From: Sambucus nigra
Taxonomy: Eukaryota > Streptophyta > Magnoliopsida > Dipsacales > Adoxaceae
Length of the DNA stretch: 64,000 nt
NCBI GenBank assembly: GCA_949130495.1
Contig: OX422208.1
Location: 397,504,561 to 397,568,560, forward strand
Reading direction: 5' to 3'
Under the pieces are notes generated by a model. That model had not been told where the DNA came from, did no database searches, and was given only the letters and a program-made list of their open reading frames with translations. Every line of letters starts with the position of its first letter. Positions within the stretch are counted from its first letter, which is position 1. Below are positions 34,536 to 45,530 of the stretch, piece after piece. Position numbers and translations under genes: made by a program.

Positions 34536-37500
34536 TAAATGATGGATACTTTCTCGGAGCTGACCAACGGATTGTTGGGAATAAGATATAATAAATGCTG
34601 GAGACATCCTTGAAGATGAATATATAGAGAGAGAAGAAATTTTCCGAGCTCCATGCTGAATATAAATAAGAATTACCCCGACCAACTATCCGTTGGGGGT
34701 GAAATATAATAAATGTTATAGTTCTTCCTCGGAGCTGAATATGAGTATCTCGCCGAGTTCCATGTTGAGATGAATATACAATATGAATCCCAAGGGATGT
34801 ATAGAATAATTTGTGCTTGAGCCGACATCTCCAAGCAATAATAAAATATATAATGCCTCGCTGAGGTGAAATTTCATAATGCTGATCCATGATAATAGTT
34901 TCCAGATTGTTTAAGATTGTTTCCGAGCATTCGTCGGTGTTGAGTCTTGTACCTGTAAAAATTAATAACTTGCTCTACCATATGTGTAGGCTGAATAGAT
35001 TAGTCATGAGAATAATTTAATCATCCAATCAATATATGATAGGTATATGCTTGAGAAATAAAAATATTAATTTCAAAAAATGAAATAATATATGTTGGCT
35101 GATATGTCGAGGAAAAATTGCATGACGTCGAGCAATAATAATAGTTTCCATAAGTTTAAGATTGTGATCGAGTTTTTGTCGGGATTGAATCTTGTACCCG
35201 TGGAATTTAATAAGTTGCCCAAACACCTGTTGAGACTAAATAAAATAGTTATTCTCATTTGAATAATTACTCAGCCAAACAATATATGATGTGTAATCAT
35301 TCGGACATAGGGCAATAAAAATTTCAAAATATGAAATAATATTGCTTGTGTCATACCGACTATGATGTCATGTGAGCAGATTTTTATAAAAGATGCCCGA
35401 CATTTTAATTTTAAGTAAAAGACCAAATGTACGTTGATTTTTAGAAACTATTTATCACTTTAGGAATTATTTGAAATTCAATAAATGCTCAAATATAATT
35501 TTTTGGTCTTGAAATATTTTTCACATAAAGTTTATGTGGATTAGAAATAACCAAGTATGCATTTTAATTTTTCTCCATGCAAATTTTCAATTAGGAATTT
35601 CATGTTTTGAATTAATAAAGGATAAGGATAAGAATAAGGGGATAGTCTTGTCCTTTGGCATCGAAGTAATGATTTTGTCAAAATAAAAAAGAGAGAACCA
35701 AAGGAATTGTCAATTTTCAATTCTGGTATTAGTTTTCTACTGCCTCCGACCAAGGTTGAGATGTTGCTGACCAACAATTGATTTTCTCGACCAACTATAT
35801 ACACGCCGACCAATAATAGGTACATCTGAGTAGAAATAGATGTAGTCGATCAACGAATGGGAGCTCGGGAACTCCTCAAACTGCATAATATCAATCACCG
35901 ATCATAATGAAATGCCTCCGACCAACATTTGATTTCTTCGACTAGCTATATATCGTGGACCAACACAATTGGTGCTGGTGATGTTTATTGTTGTAATATT
36001 AGTTGCCGACCTGCTCTCCAACAATTATTCGGCCATACTTGCAATTATGAAGTGCCCCGACCTTTTACAGCCAACCTATGCCAAAAGTTTTTCAACCGTT
36101 CTTTGTTGATGACTGGAATTGGTAAACTGAAATTCGATGGAGGATTGTTGCCGACTTGATGCCGACCAAGTGTATGAGAACTGCCGAGTAGAAATAGATG
36201 CCATCGACCAACAAATAGTAAATCGTGGAGCTCCTCTTGATGTATAATACATAATAAAAGGATAACTGTTGGGGGTGAATCTTGTACATACAGAATTTAA
36301 TAAGTTGCTCGAAAACCTATTGAGATTGATTCTCATAGAAATTATCATTAGCAAAAAATTTCAGTTAAATATGTATCAGCTCAGACATAAGGCAATAAAA
36401 ATTTCAAAATATGAACTAATATGTTTTGTGCCAACTGTGCATCATATGAGCAAATTTTTATCAAGTACGTGCCATATGTAAGGCATACTTATTTTAATCT
36501 AAATTTTTTGCAAAATTATCTGAATTCCAAGAAATACTTAATATAAGTTGGTTTTCAAAATATTTAATAATTAGTTTTGAAGTATTTAAAATTTTTATTA
36601 TGTTAGAAAGGTACGAATTAATAAATGGTAGGGATGAATTTGTCTTTTCTTTTAATAGCATTATCTCAATTTTGACAAAGTTAAAATGACTGCCCCTTCT
36701 CTGTTATGGTGATGCACTATTGTCGACTTTGTAAAGATTTCGCCGACCAGGTTATAGTTGAGGCCGACCAAGACTAGATGATGCCGACCTACTTAGACAG
36801 CAACCGACTAACTATATGAGAACTATCGACAAACGATAGGAAGTCGGAAAACACCTCCAACCATTCAATATATGCCTCTGACCATCAATTTGATTCCGCA
36901 GACCAACCGGAGTTGGTTCCACCGACCTAAAGAATGAGTCTCCGGCCAAGAATGGGATGTTGCCGAGGAGTAGTAGTTGCCCCCATCCAGTAATATATAT
37001 ATATAGTCCCGATCAGATCTATATGTCGCCGACCAACAATGAGATGCAGTTCACCATAAATAAACTTAGCCGAGCAATGTATAGCTGCTCGGGAAAATCC
37101 ACCTGTGTAAAATTGGTTATTGCCGACCCATAAAAATAATGTCAACCAACTTATTCTCTTCTTATATGAATTGCTAACCACCTTGATAATCAGATGTCGG
37201 TGAGATTCCTGTTCTCATACATGGGTATCTTCCAACAAGGTAAAGTAGCCCATGACATGTTGTTGTGATATAACGGTCGCCGACCAAGTATATGTACTGC
37301 CAAGATGCTTCCGTCTTTGTTCAGTGATCGCCGACCAAGAGCTGCGTACAAAAATCTAATTTTAACAAACCCCAAGCATTCTCCATGTCCAAACTCAACA
37401 CGCCATTGTGATTTTGGAATTGACATTCCTTTTGAAGTTGAACATCTAAATAAGTTGATCGATGTCCCATACCTAGATTCTGATACCAATAAGGGTCCGT

Positions 37501-38783
37501 TTGAATTGTGTTTGTGGGGGTAAAATCTCACCCAACCCAATCGTGATTTGGCTCGCAATTGCTCGTGTCTTGTAAACATGACGAGGTTTTTCTAAAAGGA
37601 GAAAAATGGGATCTGACTATACCTTTGTCGACATATAAAAATGTCTCCGACCAACTATTAGGAGGTTGGGAACCTCCCTTGATGTAAATACTCGCCAATC
37701 TGTGCAAAATCTATATGGCTGACCAATAACTGATGTCGCTAATCACCATACTCATATAATATTTGATTATGATCTGCAACAAGTGATGTAGAAACTTATC
37801 TGGTGTTGTAACCATGCTGGTCGGACAAATAATTGGGGGAAATAAACCGACTATCTGTAACCAACTTGTGTGAGATATTGCTGATCGACCCTGAAATCAT
37901 TTTCAAGCTTCGCCGACCAGCGCTGGATGTTGCCGATCCGTGACAGGTTTCATCGATTTTTCAAGAAGAAATGTGAGAAGACAACTGGGTTTTGAATCAG
38001 GGTATGAGATCTGATATTTTGGGAAGTTCAACTCTTCTGATAGCACTGGTCCAGTCTTTACGGATTTAATTACTTCTAGTGTCCAATATTTAAAACGCCC
38101 ATCACTATTTCGGTCCAAAATGGGTAAACTGTGATGGGTTTTGCGATCCGGCTCAAATCAAAGATTTAAACTTCTGTCACCATTTATGCTAATTAATTTA
38201 GGATCTTTTGAAGATCTGGTCTGGTGTTCCTAAATAAATAGAATTAAATATATACTCGTACAGGAAAAGCTTTTGAGACAAACTTTTCTTTTACCTCCCA
38301 CAATTATGAGAAAATTAGATACATATTGTGTTTGCAGAAATTGATGCGACCCATGTTTTAAACTTATTAGTTTAGAAAATTTTCAAGTGGATCCATATAT
38401 GTAAAGATTTGTATAATATTTATGAGTCTAAAATTCATCAGATCCCCAAATTGAGATCGACCACACGGTTAATGCATATAAAAATTATGACTAAATTAAA
38501 AGATTTCCAAATGAATCAGATATGTATATACTCATATAAAGGATATTTATGAATACAGAGAAATTATTTTATCTCCCTAAAAGAGAAATAATATAATATG
38601 TACATAATTTTCTCAAAGTTTATGATTATGAAATATACATTTATGCAGATTTGAATTGATTCAACAATTTATGAATATAAAATTATGATTAAATTAAAAG
38701 ATGTATGCACAATATATAATTGATTAGACATAGAGAAAATAAAAACTTAGCTTTTGATGGAGAACAATGTTTGTAACACGTTC

Positions 38784-38801
38784 CCACAGACGACGCCAAC
38801 C
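38784..38801 (-). promoter_or_regulatory. primer binding site of LARD-2
   Basis: Minus-strand GGTTGGCGTCGTCTGTGG follows the 5' LTR. Compared with LARD-1 it has TGGCGTC in place of TGGCGCC but keeps GTCTGTGG. Confidence 0.82.
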
Positions 38802-39671
38802 TGTTGATGCAAAAAACTGGACCGAATCCCATTTTTATGATCACAGATAAATTGATAAAAGCAATCCAATCAAGCACATGAGAGACAAAGATTTTTAAAA
38901 TGGTTCGGCTATAAGAAAAAGCCTACGTCCACTGTTATTTTATTCCCAGGGGTTTATAATAGCACAATATGGTGTAGAGAGAGAAAAAGGTGTGGATCTT
39001 GTGTATGGTGTCTCTCAATTATTTTTCTCTCCCCCCCCTTTGGCTAAGGGAATACATGTATTTATAGTGATGGGAGATAAAGAGATACAATGTCTATATA
39101 CATTCAGACATTATGTCTACATACAATGAATCTAATTGTTGGCCTTCTATGATGGTTGGTCTTCCTTGAATTGCTTGGTATGCTATGTGTTGTCATCTAT
39201 TAATACAGTATAAATTAAATGTACATTAAGGCTCTTTAAATGCGTTGTCATCTTCATTAATGCACATTAAATGCATAGTTATCCTTTGATCTTCCTGGTT
39301 GGTATGCCGACCAACTCTCCTCGGGTGCCGACTATCTCTCCTCGGGTGCCGATCAAGTCTTCTCGGGTGTCGACTAACTCTCCTCGGGTACTAACCAACT
39401 CTCCTCGGGTATGGCTGACAATTTTTGACTCGATAACCCGTTTATGGTAATAACCAGAACATGACCCGATTAGCTTGTATAGATTTAAGAGTACCCAAAA
39501 CTTATACTCAAATTAAAATCAACGCGACTCGAAAATGACACGATTAACCCGAATTGCCACCCCTATCCTCGGGTGTCGATCAACTCTCCTCGGGTGCCGA
39601 ATATTTCCACGTAGGATGACATGTGTCCTTTTTTGATTGGTCCTTGTAGATGGAGAATTTTTGCGTCAACA
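38802..39671 (-). repeat. 5' LTR of LARD-2 with MITE insertion
   Basis: 870 bp including the 156-bp hAT MITE at 39410-39565 and its duplicated target. The hairpin copy is at 38899-38932. Confidence 0.93.
39410..39565. mobile_element. hAT-type MITE in the LARD-2 LTR
   Basis: Terminal inverted repeats TATGGCTGACAAT (39410-39422) and, reversed, TAGGGGTGGCAAT (39553-39565) match at 10 of 13 positions. An 8-bp target duplication TCCTCGGG lies at 39402-39409 and 39566-39573. The left LTR of LARD-2 shows the empty site. 156 bp, non-coding, rich in GACCCG/CGACTCG words. hAT transposases make 8-bp duplications and recognise such ends. Confidence 0.88.
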
Positions 39672-39676
39672 CATTT

Positions 39677-40286
39677 ATTTTCGAATGGTGTGATGAATTA
39701 ATTGACTAAGACCTACACCCGGTCACTCACGAGAAGGGATTTCGTCACCCGACTCATTCACTTACCATTGTGTGCTACCCTAGCCATCACTAAATTTAAA
39801 ATCAATTAACTAGGTAGCCCAATAGGAGAAAATTTTGCAAAGGCGATCACTCATATAATTCTATGATTTTTTATCGCCCGCGGACTTAATTAAAATTTGA
39901 CTACCCTTTCACTAAATTTAAAGATAAAAATTGGCTATGTGCTAGTTTGGATTTCTCCTTGACTTGTGTGTGTGTCCAATTCATTTTTCGGTAGTCAGTT
40001 TTAGTGGGTTCGTCCAAATCAAAGAGTCCATATCTTTCCCCACCCTTTTCTTCCAAAAACAAATAAAAAATCAAAAAATATTTTTCTTCCTTTATTTTTT
40101 TTACAAAAAAATCCAAAAATATATTTTTTCTATTATTTTTTACAAAAAAATCCAAAAATATTTTCTTTCTTTCATTTCTATAGAAAAATCCAAAAATATT
40201 TTGTTCCATTATTTTTAGAAAATACCAAAAATATTTTCTTTCTTTTTGAAAAAATTTAAAAAACCAAAAAAAATATCTCTCTCCAC
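39677..40286 (+). other. leader of the Athila-like element with AAAAATCCAAAAATATTTT repeats
   Basis: No gene before the ATG at 40287. From about 40060 to 40260 a unit of 45-60 bp containing ACAAAAAAATCCAAAAATAT recurs four to five times. Frames on either strand here (39964-40218; 39901-40338 minus) arise from this repeat. Confidence 0.65.
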
Positions 40287-42206
40287 ATGGCTGAAGAACG
40301 CCCTTTACGGGATTACTTTGGTCATTTTCCATTGACACGTGACACGTGTGAGAGTGATCCCGCGCCGTCTCTTTATGATATCCTTAGTGGTTTCACCTCT
40401 CTCACGAGTACCGTTGGTACTATTGACCCATCTATGCACTCACCTCCTATTCCATCACCCTCGGTGTCAAGTGTCGCCGTGTCTCCTCCTTTGTCGTGCA
40501 CCCATTGTTCCTATGCCGATCACTTGTCCCATGAGTGTCCATACTCTTCATATCCCTACGCACCTACCATGGAACATGTGTATCCATATGACACTGTTCC
40601 GGAACCCACCTCGGCTTACTATCCCGATATACCTAATCCCGAGTTGTGTGAGTACCCGAGCTATTCGTGGAGGCCTGATCAACCTTCCACGCAATACAAA
40701 TCCCAACCCGATGTTGTGGATCCTCACACATTCCAACAGTCGTCATGGCAACCTTGTGCACCCGTTCACGATCAGTTCCCTCACAACGCACCCCATGAGT
40801 ATCAACTATTTGTCCCTCACGAAAGCGGTCCTTTCGTGTATGATGTACTTGGCCCCACCCCACACACTTCATATGAGTATTCTCCATATAGTCATGATAA
40901 TAGCGTGTTGTGTCCACCTCACCCACCGCCACCACCCATCATTCCACCACCACTATCATCCACCTCCACTCTCGAAACCCTCTTTCAAAAGTTCATACTT
41001 GAGCAAGAGCAAGCAATTCAAACTCAAGCTCTCCAAAGGCTTGAACAAAGGTTCAATGAATTGGTGTGTGCAAGAAAGTCGGACATGCATCCACCCATCA
41101 TTGCAATCGCGTGTGATGATGATGTGTCCTCTTATGACACGAATTTTGAGTGTGACCAACCCTACCACCCCGAGAATCTCGAAGTTGAGACCATTCCATG
41201 GTCCGAGTCCCAAGTCGACAAATGTGTTGATTTACCTTTCGATAGTGAGCCTGATCCAATCCCACCATGTCCATCGGAACCCACACTTGAGGTTCCCACT
41301 CCCGAGTTATCCAAAAATATGCCCCAACTTTTACCTTATGCCCCAATTGCCTATGTCTCTGACATGACCATATCTTTTAGGTTCGCTCCGGCTACGAGTA
41401 CTCACCATTTTTTTGAGATAGAATCCGTGATAGTTCCTACCTATCCGTATATGGATGATATCCCACCATGCATGGCTCCTGTTGAGCCCGATATTTTTAG
41501 TGATTCCTCTATCTCTGAGATTGGTACCTCGTCTTACCCACCCACCCCATTTACCGATGCTACTCTTATGGAGAAGTTGACCACTCCATCTTTAGAAACC
41601 ACACTCCCTTGTGAGTATTCATTTACTCCTCCCAATGAGTGTGTATCTCCCACGCTTGAGTTGGATCATCTTCCTCCACCATTTATCCCACCCGATACAC
41701 CATTTATCCCACCCGACCCACCCATTGTCTTTTCCACCCCACCACCTGGTTTGGATCTTCACTTTACACATTTCAAGTTTCTATCCATATATTTAGATCC
41801 TAACCTAAAGCCCTCCCCCATTCATGAGAGTATTTGTGGTGCTACTCTCCACTTCCGTGACACCGAGCTTGTTCTTCCATGCACACCACTTCCTTGTGGT
41901 GTTGATTTTTCTTCTCAACAGCTCCCTGGCGTGTCACGGCGCGACCATTATCATCGCCCATTCATAGAACGGTCGTGTGATTTCTATGAGCCCCAGCCCA
42001 TTCCACTTTCCCCACCATATTTCCTTCCTCACCAACTTGAGCACCATAAGTATAGGGCCCTAGTTGCCCTCACCTTTAAGCTCAACAAGGCCCGTGGACG
42101 ATACCTTTTCACCCTACTCACCCTCACCCTTACCCTGATCCCCACCCACCCATGGTCCACCGATGCTTTGCATCGTGTGATGCACTTTGCCATACAAGTG
42201 CATTGA
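40287..42206 (+). CDS. proline-rich protein with CCHC knuckle (Athila-like element)
   Basis: A 639-codon frame without interruption, starting MAEERPLRDYFGHFPLTRDT. A CX2CX4HX4C knuckle CTHCSYADHLSHEC sits at about residues 71-84, as in gag nucleocapsids, but with no capsid domain before it. The middle is rich in Pro, Tyr, Ser and acidic residues. At about 225-255 a short helical segment (LETLFQKFILEQEQAIQTQA) could form a coiled coil. The rest repeats short motifs such as PPFIPPDTPFIPPDPP (about 461-476). No protease or RT follows. In the family gag is an RNA-binding coat protein; here only the knuckle supports an RNA or DNA binding role. It may be a remodelled gag tail kept by a non-autonomous element. 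Frames on other strands at 40339-41367 and 40548-41346 are shadows. Confidence 0.7.
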   Translation: MAEERPLRDYFGHFPLTRDTCESDPAPSLYDILSGFTSLTSTVGTIDPSMHSPPIPSPSVSSVAVSPPLSCTHCSYADHLSHECPYSSYPYAPTMEHVYPYDTVPEPTSAYYPDIPNPELCEYPSYSWRPDQPSTQYKSQPDVVDPHTFQQSSWQPCAPVHDQFPHNAPHEYQLFVPHESGPFVYDVLGPTPHTSYEYSPYSHDNSVLCPPHPPPPPIIPPPLSSTSTLETLFQKFILEQEQAIQTQALQRLEQRFNELVCARKSDMHPPIIAIACDDDVSSYDTNFECDQPYHPENLEVETIPWSESQVDKCVDLPFDSEPDPIPPCPSEPTLEVPTPELSKNMPQLLPYAPIAYVSDMTISFRFAPATSTHHFFEIESVIVPTYPYMDDIPPCMAPVEPDIFSDSSISEIGTSSYPPTPFTDATLMEKLTTPSLETTLPCEYSFTPPNECVSPTLELDHLPPPFIPPDTPFIPPDPPIVFSTPPPGLDLHFTHFKFLSIYLDPNLKPSPIHESICGATLHFRDTELVLPCTPLPCGVDFSSQQLPGVSRRDHYHRPFIERSCDFYEPQPIPLSPPYFLPHQLEHHKYRALVALTFKLNKARGRYLFTLLTLTLTLIPTHPWSTDALHRVMHFAIQVH

Positions 42207-44292
42207 CCCGTTTTAGCCTCTATCCAATAAGGCTGACGCTTCAGTCTTGTTTGGGGGTGATTCTCATCACCCAATTTTTCTGTCACCCCGAGCTTTCATA
42301 GATCTTATCTTTAGGGTGAGAATGGTTCGGTCTGGCTGAAGACATTAAACTTAGCACTACCGGGAGGCAGCCCGCGTTTCTTGTACTAGTCTCATCCAAT
42401 TTAGGGGTGGTGTGTCACATCACCCAATGCTTTATCATGTTTATAGACTTGTACAATTTTGTTATCTTCACTTCTTATTCAGGTTTATTCTTGGCTTCAT
42501 CTGTTCACTTCATTAGCGGTTCATTCTGGTAATCTCTTTCCTACCTTATGCTCTTATTTTAAAAATCATTTTCCTTAACATCGAGGACGATGTTCCTTTT
42601 TGTTTGGGGTGGGGAATTTTATCAAAATTGTGCCTCTTTTGAAAGATTTTGATTTTTAAACCTGATTTTTAAAATTTCGTGCAGTTTCTTTCATCTCACT
42701 CATTGATGTGAATTTTCAATCATCCACCTTTCAAAGTCTAGGAATCAAGCTAGGATTTATATTTTTCTAATAGCTTATGTAATACATAACAAGGCATGTT
42801 GCACCATGAATTTATAGACTCAACAAAAATTTGTGCACTTATCATGTCACTACGGTTTAGAGTTGAAGAGTACTACAATTCTAAAGAGAACCTTAAGGAT
42901 CACTAGTAGAGACTTTAGCTTGTGAGATTCGTGCCTTTCACCCTTTCAGAGAGTTTTACGTAATCTCCGAGTCACAAGTTGATTCAACTTCCTTTGGGTT
43001 CGCACTTAATTGTTGTATGATCTCATTATCTTTCATAAAATTTTGGCTTGATCACTGAGAATGACATTTTTTTCGAGTTATAAGAAATGCGTGTCTTGAA
43101 ATTTGTCCCGATCACTAGAATTTTCATCCATACACTTACCACTTTTCCATAAACCATTTACCATTCACTCACCCATTACATTACCATATTCTACCCTTTT
43201 CCATATTCCCCACTCCATTCAAATATCATCCATCATCATTTTTGAGAAAAAGGGTGTGATTTCAAATGTTAAATGTCTTCATTGTTGATTTGAAAAGTGA
43301 GAGAGAAAGAAAAAGAAAAAAGAAAAAATAAAAATAAAAAAATATAGAAAAAATAGAAAATATAGAAAATTAAAAAAAATAGAGAGAAAAGAAAAGAGAA
43401 AAAAAGAAAAGTAAAAAAAAAAAAAAGGAAGAGAGTTAGTAGTTAGTTTTGAAATAAAGACATTTGTGCCTAAAGTATAATACACTCTTCTCATCCATCA
43501 CTCATCCATTATCCATCATATCACTATCCAACCTACCTTATCCCACCCATCCTACCTATCATATCCTTCTCATCCCATTTCATTTCCCCCTCACCCATAT
43601 ACATCCATATTTCCCCTAGGTGTTCGGGCAAATGAAAGTCAACGTGGTGAATAACTCGACGTTCTCACTATAGTGATTAGTATTTCTTTCATGAGATCAT
43701 TTTTCTTTCTTATTGTTCGTTCTTTCTTATGTGTGTGTGAGACATTTGAACTTGCCTACATTTACTCACCTCCTCACACACAAGAGCGATACACTGACCC
43801 TAATCTCGAGAGTTCGTTTGAGAGAGAGAGATATCCAGTGAGATTTGAAGTTGAAGCATTGATTCCGAAAAGGCAATCTAGGAATTACTCTTGTGATACT
43901 CGACCCGTTTCGACTGATTCACAATATACACGTTGAGTTATAGGAAGGATGTGCCTTGAGTATTTACTTAGCTAAACTTTTTATGCATTCTAGCTTGTAT
44001 TTCTGAAATCATTTATCTCATGATGGATTGTGCGATTATTCTAGGTCTAATAAGAGATTGACTGCCTTTCAATAAATCTTTTTTCAAATAAAGAATTTTG
44101 TGGGTATATTCCCTGCAAACCCTCACGAGACACAACTCGTCCTGTAGGGTAATCTATAGGTTTAAAGGCTTGTTGCACATGCTAAGTGCAATCGCAAGTA
44201 CCCGTGAAAGTGGTACACTTTTGGTTACTTATCTTTCTCTTTCTCTATATCTTATTGCTCGAGGACTAGCAACGCTCTGTTTGGGGGTGATG
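42207..44292 (+). other. 3' untranslated region of the Athila-like element
   Basis: Contains GACATTAAACTTAGCACTAC and GGGAGGCAGCCCG (42341-42376), a motif pair conserved downstream of genes in Athila-group elements. Next come CGAGGACGATG...TTTGGGGTGGGG (42582-42614), an earlier purine-tract-like word, and a nearly pure purine stretch (43291-43430). Last is the final purine tract TTTGGGGGTGATG at 44280-44292. A plus frame at 43673-43936 has a hydrophobic start but no recognisable domain; I do not call it. Confidence 0.6.
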
Positions 44293-45441
44293 TGATAAGC
44301 ACCCAAAACTGTACAATTTATACCCCGAATAGACATACTTTAGTTGCTAATTCTCGACAATTTGGGTCTTATGTGCTTAAATGTTCATTATGCAGGTTTA
44401 ATTGCAGTTCCGGTGTCAAAAGCTATATTTCAAGGCAATTTGCAGTTAAAATGGAGCTAATTCCCTCTCCCGTACCCTAACCCGAGCCTAAATCTAGCCC
44501 AAACTTACCCCAAGCATGTGTGTGTTTAGTTTGTGTCTTTTTATATTTTTAGTTTGATTCATTTTTATTTTTAGTATTTATTTAATATTTTCTAGGTTTT
44601 ATTTTCTATTTTTCTATTTTATTTTTATTAGTATAATTTTATTTTATTTTGATTTTTATTAATTTTTAATTTAATTTAATTTTATTTTATTAGGATTAGT
44701 TTTTAGGAATTTAGTTTTATTAGATTTTACTTTTTTTAGGACTTTTATTTTTAAGTTTAATAGGTTTTTAATTTTATATCTTTTTATTTTTAGAGTTAAG
44801 AATTTATTTATTTAGTTCTTTTTGTTTTAGTAGATTTTATTTTTTATTTTTATTTTGTTAGTTGAGTCTTTTTATTATTTTAGTTACTTGAGTCTTTTTA
44901 TTATTTTAGTTAGGTACAAATTAAACACACACACAAAAACATCCTAACTAACCCACTCACCCTCACCTAATTCCCCTACACCCCCACACACCTTACCACA
45001 CATACCCTTCTTCTTCTTCTTCTTCCCAACAACCCATACTCTCTCTCCTCTACCTCCATTTTCAACAAACCACCATTATCATCTCTCTCACCTTCATCTC
45101 AAATCAACAATCCCTACCGGCAACATCTCTCCAACCCTCTCCTCCCCTCGCGACCACAACAACGACGTCCAGCGGCCAGCCTCGACCCTTACCCGATCAT
45201 CACCCAATCCCCCCTCTCTCTTTCTCTCTCGTCCTAGTCAACCCTTTCCCTCTGACTCGACCCGCTGACGACCCCGTCGTCCACACCCCTACCAGCCGTG
45301 ACCCAGCTGCCCAGACCGAGCCGACCTCCAACCCTCCGGCGTAACCTGCCGGCGATGCCCTCAACCCCCTGCACCGACTTCGACCCTCCTGCAACACCTC
45401 CGGCGGAGCTCCAACCCGATTCCGCCCATTTCTATCCAACC
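44293..45441 (+). repeat. 3' LTR of the Athila-like element, truncated
   Basis: Aligns with 29601-30730 and stops at the shared CCAACC. Roughly 1.85 kb of the 3' part is missing. It has small indels relative to the left copy, for example an extra ACTTGAGTCTTTTTATTATTTTAG unit-like duplication near 44885-44910 and a TTC run at 45008-45025. Confidence 0.88.
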
Positions 45442-45530
45442 TTAGTCTTTAGGATATTAGGTATTGTTACGACTAGAGGTCTTCCCCAGGCACCGGACTA
45501 TACAATTTCCAGACTAGGGACAAGGCCCGT
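45436..45530. repeat. 95-bp host segment, right copy
   Basis: Begins at the CCAACC where the truncated LTR stops and ends GGCCCGT, then continues into the rest of the antisense gene. The CCAACC is shared by the LTR (30725-30730) and the host (29506-29511), marking a microhomology junction. Confidence 0.88.

Larger units (their letters stand above)
33426..38783. other. LARD-2 interior
   Basis: About 5.4 kb without a supportable gene. Minus frames at 34498-34890, 35541-35825 and 37190-37579 have no gag or pol motif. The sequence is dotted with CCGACCAA(C/T)...GTTGG words and includes three diverged copies of a block shared with LARD-1 (34899-35010, 35140-35250, 36268-36350). The leader at 38650-38783 matches the LARD-1 leader. 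Confidence 0.6.
32721..39671 (-). mobile_element. LARD-2, complete non-autonomous LTR retrotransposon
   Basis: LTRs at 32721-33425 and 38802-39671 lie between a 5-bp target duplication CATTT (32716-32720 and 39672-39676). The primer site (minus, 38784-38801) reads GGTTGGCGTCGTCTGTGG, and GAAGCCCCCAATG (33426-33438) is the complement of the purine tract. The interior has no recognisable gag or pol. It contains CCAAC/GTTGG hairpins, short tandem arrays and blocks shared with LARD-1. The right LTR is longer because of a 156-bp hAT MITE. Apart from that the LTRs are nearly identical, so the insertion is recent relative to the Tat host. Confidence 0.93.
29601..45441 (+). mobile_element. Athila-like non-autonomous LTR element
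   Basis: The left LTR starts TGATAAGCAC at 29601; the right LTR copy starts at 44293 after GGGGTGATG and is cut off at 45441. Between them lie LARD-2 (32721-39671), an A/T-rich repeat leader, one 639-codon frame and a long 3' untranslated region. The words GGGAGGCAGCCCG (42364-42376) and CGAGGACTAGCAACGCTCTG (44260-44279, followed by TTTGGGGGTGATG) match the 3' regions typical of Athila-group elements. No protease, RT or integrase was found, so it depends on another element. The right side was rearranged through microhomology. Confidence 0.82.

Noticed and set aside
34498..34890. 130-codon minus-strand frame in LARD-2
   Set aside because: Spans the CCAAC/GTTGG tandem hairpins; composition follows the repeats.
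37190..37579. 129-codon minus-strand frame in LARD-2
   Set aside because: No gag, pol or other domain recognised; not conserved in LARD-1.
40339..41367. 342-codon plus-strand frame inside the 639-codon frame
   Set aside because: It is a shadow in another frame, driven by the Pro/Ser/His-rich codon use; no independent motif.
43673..43936. 87-codon frame with a hydrophobic start, considered as an envelope-like remnant
   Set aside because: Too short, no glycoprotein features, and located in a region without the surrounding coding signal expected in Athila elements with an extra gene.
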